This document shows positions 14,038-18,113 of a DNA stretch of 18,113 nucleotides, one piece after another. The DNA comes from an uncultured Clostridia bacterium (GTDB lineage Bacteria > Bacillota > Clostridia > Oscillospirales > Acutalibacteraceae), in the NCBI GenBank assembly GCA_945971755.1, contig CAMFPJ010000016.1, positions 1 to 18,113 of the forward strand, given 5' to 3'. The notes below the pieces were generated by a model that saw only the letters and a program-made list of their open reading frames with translations, did no database searches and was not told where the DNA came from. A program made the position numbers and the translations under genes. How positions within the stretch are numbered: the stretch's first letter is position 1; the number at the start of each line of letters is the position of its first letter.

Positions 14038-15321
14038 TTATCTTACAGTCTCAAATCCGTGCTCTAAATCTGCGATAATATCGTCAATATGCTCTGTGCC
14101 TATGGAAAGTCTTACAGTGTTAGGTTTAATACCTATGGAAAGCAATTCTTCATCTGAAAGTTGTGAATGTGTTGTCGATGCCGGGTGAATGACAAGTGAC
14201 TTAACATCTGCAACGTTGGCAAGGAGTGAGAAAAGTTCAAGAGATTCTGTAAATTTCTTTGCTTTTTCGCTGTCTCCGCGAATTTCAAATGTAAAAATCG
14301 AACCTGCACCGTTCGGGAAATAACGTGCGTAAAGTTCCTTTTGCTTTGCGTCCCCTAATGATGGATGATTTACCTTTTCAACATCAGGGTGATTTTTAAG
14401 AAATTCAACTACCTTGAGAGCATTTTCAACATGGCGTTCAACACGCAGTGAGAGTGTTTCAAGTCCTTGCAAAAGAAGGAATGAGTTAAACGGCGAAATT
14501 GTTGCGCCCTGGTCTCTCATGAGTGTTGTACGAATTTTTGTAACATAAGCCGCATTTCCGCAAGCGTCTGCAAAAACTACTCCGCGGTATGAGGGGTTGG
14601 GCTTTGAAATGCCCGGAAATTTGTCATTTTGAGTCCAGTCAAAATTACCGCCGTCAACAATAACACCGCCCATTACCGTTCCGTGACCGCCAATGAATTT
14701 TGTAGCCGAATGAACAACAACGTCTGCGCCGTGCTCTATGGGGCGGAGCAAAAACGGTGTGGCAAATGTGTTGTCAACAATGAGCGGAATACCGTGCTTG
14801 TGAGCAACTGCGGCGATTGCTTCAATATCAATAATATCGGAATTGGGATTGCCCAGTGTTTCGGCATATATAAGCTTTGTATTGTCTTTAATCGCCTTTT
14901 CAAAATTTTCCGGGTCTTGAGGGTCAACAAAGGTTGTGTCAAGTCCCTGTTCTTTCAAAGTGTTTGCAAAAAGGTTGTAGGTACCTCCGTAAAGGTTTGC
15001 AGATGAAACAATGTGGTCACCTGCAACGGCAATGTTTTGAATTGCATAAGTAATTGCCGCTGAGCCCGAAGCAGTTGCAAGTGCTGCAACACCGCCCTCA
15101 AGGGCTGCAATTCTCTGTTCAAACACGTCAGAGGTTGGGTTCATAAGTCTTGTGTAAATGTTACCGCCCTCTGTTAGACCGAATCTGCCTGCCGCCTGAG
15201 CGGAGTCCTTGAAAACATAAGATGTTGTAGCGTAAATCGGAACAGCACGAGCGTCTGTTGCGCTATCAGGATGTTCCTGACCCACGTGTAACTGTAATGT
15301 TTCGAATTTATAATTTGACAT
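14038..15321 (-). CDS. metY: O-acetylhomoserine aminocarboxypropyltransferase (sulfhydrylase)
   Basis: 427 residues, the longer O-acetylhomoserine sulfhydrylase type of the Cys/Met-metabolism PLP family (cystathionine gamma-synthases are about 380). PLP features: IYTRLMNPT (55-63, Tyr56/Arg58 grip the phosphate of the neighbouring subunit), SGSAAI (85-90), VDNTFATP (182-189, Asp183 to ring N) and VVHSATKFIGGHG (202-214) with Schiff-base Lys208. LVIHPASTTHSQL (376-388) and VRLSIGTEH (403-411) close the active site. It makes homocysteine from O-acetylhomoserine and sulfide; some family members also act on O-acetylserine. Start ATG with AAAGGAAG. It is the first structural gene of the metY-cysK-rrf2 operon, preceded by a leader of about 150 nt with a small ORF. 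Methionine gamma-lyase is an alternative but less likely given length and N-terminus. Confidence 0.9.
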   Translation of the reverse strand: MSNYKFETLQLHVGQEHPDSATDARAVPIYATTSYVFKDSAQAAGRFGLTEGGNIYTRLMNPTSDVFEQRIAALEGGVAALATASGSAAITYAIQNIAVAGDHIVSSANLYGGTYNLFANTLKEQGLDTTFVDPQDPENFEKAIKDNTKLIYAETLGNPNSDIIDIEAIAAVAHKHGIPLIVDNTFATPFLLRPIEHGADVVVHSATKFIGGHGTVMGGVIVDGGNFDWTQNDKFPGISKPNPSYRGVVFADACGNAAYVTKIRTTLMRDQGATISPFNSFLLLQGLETLSLRVERHVENALKVVEFLKNHPDVEKVNHPSLGDAKQKELYARYFPNGAGSIFTFEIRGDSEKAKKFTESLELFSLLANVADVKSLVIHPASTTHSQLSDEELLSIGIKPNTVRLSIGTEHIDDIIADLEHGFETVR

Positions 15322-15375
15322 AATTTTTCTTCCTTTCGGTATGCGTAATAATATATGAACTAAAAGTAAAATATA

Positions 15376-15438
15376 TTATTTACACATTCGTCCGAAACGA
15401 AAGTTTTGCCTTAACAGCTTTTCAAATTTATTCCGCAT
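15376..15438 (-). CDS. Candidate 20-residue leader peptide of the sulfur operon
   Basis: The ORF lies in the untranslated leader between the metY promoter and metY. The ATG at 15438 has AAAGGTGAT in front with normal spacing; an ATG two codons earlier (15444) overlaps that site and is less likely. The peptide is basic (3 Lys, 4 Arg) and ends NFRFGRMCK, so Met and the only Cys lie at the last three codons, UGU AAA UAA at the end. The stop is 54 nt before metY. Such placement fits a cis-acting peptide whose translation at Cys or Met codons controls the downstream genes, but I find no convincing terminator/antiterminator pair. Too short to assign by family; could be chance. Confidence 0.45.
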   Translation of the reverse strand: MRNKFEKLLRQNFRFGRMCK

Positions 15439-15449
15439 TTTCATCACCT

Positions 15450-15499
15450 TTTACCTACCAATTTAGTGGGTGACTAAAGAATACCACTATTTACCTACC
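15450..15499 (-). repeat. Direct repeat of GGTAGGTAAA, 40 bp apart
   Basis: The 10-mer GGTAGGTAAA (minus strand) occurs at 15490-15499, right after the -35, and again at 15450-15459, just before the ribosome binding site of the leader ORF. The 40-bp period is close to four helical turns, as expected for cooperative binding on one DNA face. Confidence 0.55.
15462..15478. promoter_or_regulatory. Inverted repeat at the metY transcription start
   Basis: TTTAGT (15462-15467) and ACTAAA (15473-15478) form a perfect 6-bp dyad with a 5-bp centre, covering the expected start point just after the -10. It could be a second operator or the base of a short mRNA hairpin. Confidence 0.4.
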
Positions 15500-15506
15500 T
15501 TGTCAA
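15478..15506 (-). promoter_or_regulatory. metY-cysK-rrf2 promoter
   Basis: On the minus strand a consensus -35 TTGACA (15501-15506) and -10 TATTCT (15478-15483) are spaced 17 bp. Transcription would begin near 15471, about 150 nt before metY and about 33 nt before the leader ORF. Confidence 0.8.
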
Positions 15507-15517
15507 GGGGTAAATAG
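15487..15517. promoter_or_regulatory. Perfect 9-bp inverted repeat straddling the -35 of the metY promoter
   Basis: CTATTTACC (15487-15495) and GGTAAATAG (15509-15517) form a perfect dyad with a 13-bp centre that contains the TTGACA. A regulator bound here would cover the -35, so this is a good repressor operator candidate, perhaps for the Rrf2 protein of the same operon. Confidence 0.55.
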
Positions 15518-15527
15518 AAAATTTTTC

Positions 15528-15560
15528 AAAAAAATAAAACGGCGGGAGCAAGCCCCCGCC
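15528..15560 (-). terminator. Terminator after clpC
   Basis: GGCGGG / CCCGCC (15541-15546 with 15555-15560) with a small GC-rich inner stem is followed on the minus strand by GTTTTATTTTTTT. It starts 9 nt after the clpC stop and separates clpC from the sulfur operon on the same strand. Confidence 0.88.
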
Positions 15561-15569
15561 ATACGTATT

Positions 15570-17984
15570 TTATTCAAGAGAGAGTTTGCCCTCTTCATTT
15601 ACCTTACAAACATACGGTTTATCTTTTTTGAGCGTTCCGTCAAGAATTTTTTCCGACAAAACATCTTCAATATTTGACCTCACTGCTCTTTTAAGCGGTC
15701 TTGCACCATAGACTTTGTCAAAGCCCTCTTTAGTAACAAAGTCAATTACAGAACTGTCAAATTCAACTTGATATTCAATATTATTTAATCTGTTTTTTAA
15801 TCCTTCAAGTAAGTTTTTGGCAATTTGTTCAATCTGCTCTTTTGTAAGTCTATTAAAGATTATAATATCATCAATTCTGTTAAGGAATTCTGGGCGGAAA
15901 GTGTTTTTAAGTTCGCCGTTAACCGCTTCACGAATTTTTTCGTCCGTATTGCCTTCCGTGTCGCCGTCTGCAAAACCGAATGAATGTCTTTCTTCATTTA
16001 TAAGCCTTGCGCCCACATTTGAAGTCATAATGATTACGCAGTTCTTAAAATCAACTTTTCTTCCCTTTGAGTCGGTTAGCACACCGTCATCAAGAATTTG
16101 CAAAAGCATATTGAAAACATCGGGATGTGCTTTTTCAATTTCATCAAACAAAACTACAGAATAAGGCTTTCTGCGAATTTTCTCTGTAAGCTGACCGCCC
16201 TCGTCAAAGCCAACATAACCGGGCGGCGAGCCGATAAGCTTTGACACGGTATGCTTTTCCATAAACTCGGACATATCAAGTCTGATCATGGCATTTTCAT
16301 CACCGAAAAGTGCTGTTGCGAGCGCCTTTGAAAGCTCAGTTTTACCAACACCCGTGGGTCCGCAGAAAAGGAACGAGCCAATTGGTCTTTTCGGGTCTTT
16401 AAGTCCTGCTCTGCCGCGCCTTATCGCTTTTGCGACGGCTGAAACTGCCTTTTCCTGACCGATAATTCGTTTGTGAAGTTCATCCTCCATTTTAAGAAGT
16501 CTCTCGCTCTCTTTCTCGGTCATTTGCGTTACGGGAATACCCGTCCAGCCTGAAACAATTTCTGCAATTTCTTTTTCGGTTACCGCTAAGTTTTTGCCTG
16601 CCTCGGCGCTCTTCCAATGTGCTTTTTCTTCGTCATATTTTCTTTTAAGTTCTTTTTCCTCATCACGAAGTCTTGCCGCCTCTTCAAAATCTTGGCGTTC
16701 AACGGCACTTTGCTTCTCTGCCGAGGTTTTAGCAAGCTGTCTTTCGGTTTCTTTGATTTCGGGCGGTGCGGTAAACTGCTGAAGCCTTACCTTTGACGCC
16801 GCCTCGTCAATAAGGTCGATTGCTTTATCGGGCAAAAATCTGTCGCCGATATATCTTGACGAAAGGGAAACGGCGGCAGCGATTGCCTCGTCGGTAATTT
16901 TTACCTTGTGGTGTGCCTCGTACTTATCTCTGATACCCTTTAAGATTTCAACGGCATCTTCAGGGCTTGGCTCACCCACCGTTACCGGCTGGAAACGGCG
17001 TTCAAGGGCAGGATCCTTTTCAATATTCTTACGGTATTCATCAATTGTTGTTGCTCCGATTACCTGAAGTTCACCGCGTGCCAGTGAGGGTTTAAGAATG
17101 TTTGCAGCGTCAACTGCGCCCTCTGCACTGCCCGCACCCACTAAAGTGTGCACCTCATCAATGAAAAGGACGGTATCTTCCGAATTTTTTGCCTCTTCTA
17201 TTATATTTTTAATACGTTCTTCAAAATCGCCTCGATACTTCGTTCCTGCCACCATTCCCGTCAGGTCTAACGAGAGTATTCGCTTATTGGCAAGAAGCTC
17301 GGGAACGTCGCCGTTTGCAATTCTCAGTGCCAATCCCTCTGCAATAGCGGTTTTACCGACACCCGGTTCACCGATAAGGCACGGATTGTTTTTTGTTCTT
17401 CGGGTAAGAATTTGAATAACTCGGCGAATTTCCTCTTCCCTGCCGATTACAGGGTCGATTTTATTCTCTCTTGCAAGAGCAGTTAAATCTCTTGAGTATT
17501 TTTGAAGATTGCTTTCATTCTCAGATTTCTGATTGCTTTTACCCTTTGTGCCCTGTTCCTTTGCCACGTTTTTAATTATATTTTGAACGGGCGTACCGAG
17601 TCTGTTAAGAATTTCGCAGGCAAAGCCTGTTCCCTCTCTGCAAACACTTATGAGAATATGCTCCGTTCCCGCAAGTGATTTACCCATTGATGAAGAAAGC
17701 ATCAAAGCGCTTTCAACAATGTGCTTGGCTCTCGGGGTAAAGTCCTGTGGTTCCAGTTCTGTGGGAATTCCTGCGCCCACATTTTCTCTTATCATTTTAT
17801 ATACATTTTCATAAGTGATTTTTTCGGAGGATAAAATTTTTCCTGCTTCAGAGGTTGTGTCGAGCAAAAGTCCCAAAAGTATATGCTCACTGCCAATGTA
17901 AGTGTGGCCTAAATCTTCTGCGGACTCCATTGCCGCATTAAGTGCATTATTTGCTTTTTCCGTAAATCCTGTAAAGCTATACAT
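15570..17984 (-). CDS. clpC: ATP-dependent Clp protease ATPase subunit ClpC
   Basis: 804 residues from the ATG at 17984, chosen for AAAGGAG upstream and the typical MYSFTGFTEKANNAL; an ATG six codons earlier lies before that site. Order: two N-terminal Clp repeats (1-145), AAA domain 1 with Walker A GEPGVGKT (205-212), Walker B VLFIDE (272-277) and arginine pair ERR (328-330), a middle domain with a UVR motif DFEEAARLRDEEKELKRKY (432-450), AAA domain 2 with GPTGVGKT (542-549), VVLFDE (610-615) and sensor GARPLKRAV (760-768). ClpC hexamers unfold proteins and feed them to ClpP; in low-GC Gram-positives they need adaptors such as MecA or the McsA/McsB pair. The UVR middle domain separates it from ClpB and ClpA. 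The gene follows by 51 nt what looks like the end of mcsB. No CtsR operator can be seen because the operon start is outside. Confidence 0.96.
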   Translation of the reverse strand: MYSFTGFTEKANNALNAAMESAEDLGHTYIGSEHILLGLLLDTTSEAGKILSSEKITYENVYKMIRENVGAGIPTELEPQDFTPRAKHIVESALMLSSSMGKSLAGTEHILISVCREGTGFACEILNRLGTPVQNIIKNVAKEQGTKGKSNQKSENESNLQKYSRDLTALARENKIDPVIGREEEIRRVIQILTRRTKNNPCLIGEPGVGKTAIAEGLALRIANGDVPELLANKRILSLDLTGMVAGTKYRGDFEERIKNIIEEAKNSEDTVLFIDEVHTLVGAGSAEGAVDAANILKPSLARGELQVIGATTIDEYRKNIEKDPALERRFQPVTVGEPSPEDAVEILKGIRDKYEAHHKVKITDEAIAAAVSLSSRYIGDRFLPDKAIDLIDEAASKVRLQQFTAPPEIKETERQLAKTSAEKQSAVERQDFEEAARLRDEEKELKRKYDEEKAHWKSAEAGKNLAVTEKEIAEIVSGWTGIPVTQMTEKESERLLKMEDELHKRIIGQEKAVSAVAKAIRRGRAGLKDPKRPIGSFLFCGPTGVGKTELSKALATALFGDENAMIRLDMSEFMEKHTVSKLIGSPPGYVGFDEGGQLTEKIRRKPYSVVLFDEIEKAHPDVFNMLLQILDDGVLTDSKGRKVDFKNCVIIMTSNVGARLINEERHSFGFADGDTEGNTDEKIREAVNGELKNTFRPEFLNRIDDIIIFNRLTKEQIEQIAKNLLEGLKNRLNNIEYQVEFDSSVIDFVTKEGFDKVYGARPLKRAVRSNIEDVLSEKILDGTLKKDKPYVCKVNEEGKLSLE

Positions 17985-18007
17985 ATATATTTCTCCTTTC
18001 AAAGAAT

Positions 18008-18030
18008 AAGGGGATGAAATTCACCCCCTT
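18008..18030 (-). other. Hairpin between probable mcsB and clpC
   Basis: AAGGGG / CCCCTT with an inner GAA-type stem (18008-18017 with 18021-18030, one mismatch) fills half of the 51-nt spacer. It lacks a T-run on the minus strand, so it is probably an mRNA processing or stability element rather than a full terminator. Confidence 0.45.
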
Positions 18031-18035
18031 AAAAA

Positions 18036-18113
18036 TTACGTCAGTTTTTCACGAACAGCCTTTGCACGCTCAAAATCGCGTTCCCGCGGTGAGAGCTTCT
18101 GCCCTGCATTTGC
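18036..18113 (-). CDS. C-terminal end of a gene upstream of clpC, probably the arginine kinase McsB
   Basis: Only the last 25 codons are in the window, ending in TAA at 18036-18038. The tail reads GQKLSPRERDFERAKAVREKLT. The pattern G-x-x-L-S-x-x-E-R-D-x-x-R-A-x-x-x-R-x-x-L recalls the C-terminus of McsB as I remember it, and mcsB normally stands directly before clpC in ctsR-mcsA-mcsB-clpC operons. McsB phosphorylates arginines to mark proteins for ClpCP. The DFERAKAVREKL stretch also resembles a UVR motif, so an McsA-like protein cannot be excluded. Too short to settle from sequence alone. Confidence 0.55.
   Translation of the reverse strand, partial: ANAGQKLSPRERDFERAKAVREKLT

Noticed and set aside
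15322..15471. SAM (S-box) or T-box riboswitch in the metY leader
   Set aside because: The leader is only about 150 nt, and I found no T-box sequence, no S-box-like helices and no terminator before metY; a small ORF occupies much of it.
1..18113. CRISPR array, insertion sequence, prophage, tRNA or rRNA
   Set aside because: No spaced repeats, transposase-like or phage-like frames, and no cloverleaf or rRNA-like stretch were seen on either strand.

Overview
The window looks like the chromosome of a strictly anaerobic, low-to-moderate GC Firmicute (class Clostridia, probably gut-type Oscillospirales/Ruminococcaceae). The basis is the gene content: a class III (glycyl-radical) ribonucleotide reductase with its radical-SAM activase, a 2-hydroxyacyl-CoA dehydratase-like iron-sulfur protein, a ClpC with the end of a probable McsB in front of it, strong AAGGAG-type ribosome binding sites, and AT-rich promoters with Gram-positive spacing. 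It reads as a core/metabolic region. I see no transposon, prophage, CRISPR array, rRNA or tRNA.

Layout, left to right. (1) 1-1946, minus strand: a two-gene operon with its own promoter, made of a CooC/MinD-type ATPase followed by a 2-hydroxyacyl-CoA dehydratase (HgdB-like) subunit that runs off the left edge. (2) 1968-6200, minus strand: the anaerobic deoxynucleotide module nrdG - nrdD - trxB. NrdD carries a C-terminal thioredoxin/glutaredoxin-like domain with a CPNC motif. TrxB follows 21 nt later and lacks the usual HRRxxFR NADPH motif. Both nrdG and nrdD have promoters with NrdR-box-like dyads between -35 and -10. (3) 6275-7790, plus strand: a lone GPH/MelB-type sugar-cation symporter. (4) 7804-9615, plus strand: a two-component system (OmpR-type regulator, then a small-loop histidine kinase) with an ATGA overlap. 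(5) 9726-12651, plus strand: an acyl-CoA/acyl-ACP ligase overlapping by 8 nt a PlsC-like acyltransferase with a C-terminal zinc ribbon. (6) 12618-15517, minus strand: the sulfur operon metY-like - cysK - rrf2. It has a strong promoter embedded in dyads and direct repeats, and a 20-codon leader ORF ending in Met-Cys-Lys. (7) 15528-18113, minus strand: clpC, preceded by the 3' end of a gene that is probably mcsB.

How the genes fit together. In module 2, NrdG installs the glycyl radical on NrdD, NrdD makes dNTPs, and the fused redox domain plus TrxB probably supply the reducing power; the whole set is probably NrdR-controlled. In module 6, MetY and CysK assimilate sulfide into homocysteine and cysteine, and the Rrf2 regulator encoded at the end of the operon is a natural candidate to sense cysteine or Fe-S status at the metY promoter. 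In module 5, ligase plus acyltransferase suggests activation of a fatty acid and its transfer to a glycerolipid-type acceptor. In module 1, the pairing of a CooC-like metallochaperone ATPase with a dehydratase-type Fe-S protein is the least explained. The most interesting items are the NrdD-Trx fusion with a non-canonical TrxB, the CooC/HgdB-like pair, and the Cys-ending leader peptide with its operator-like repeats.
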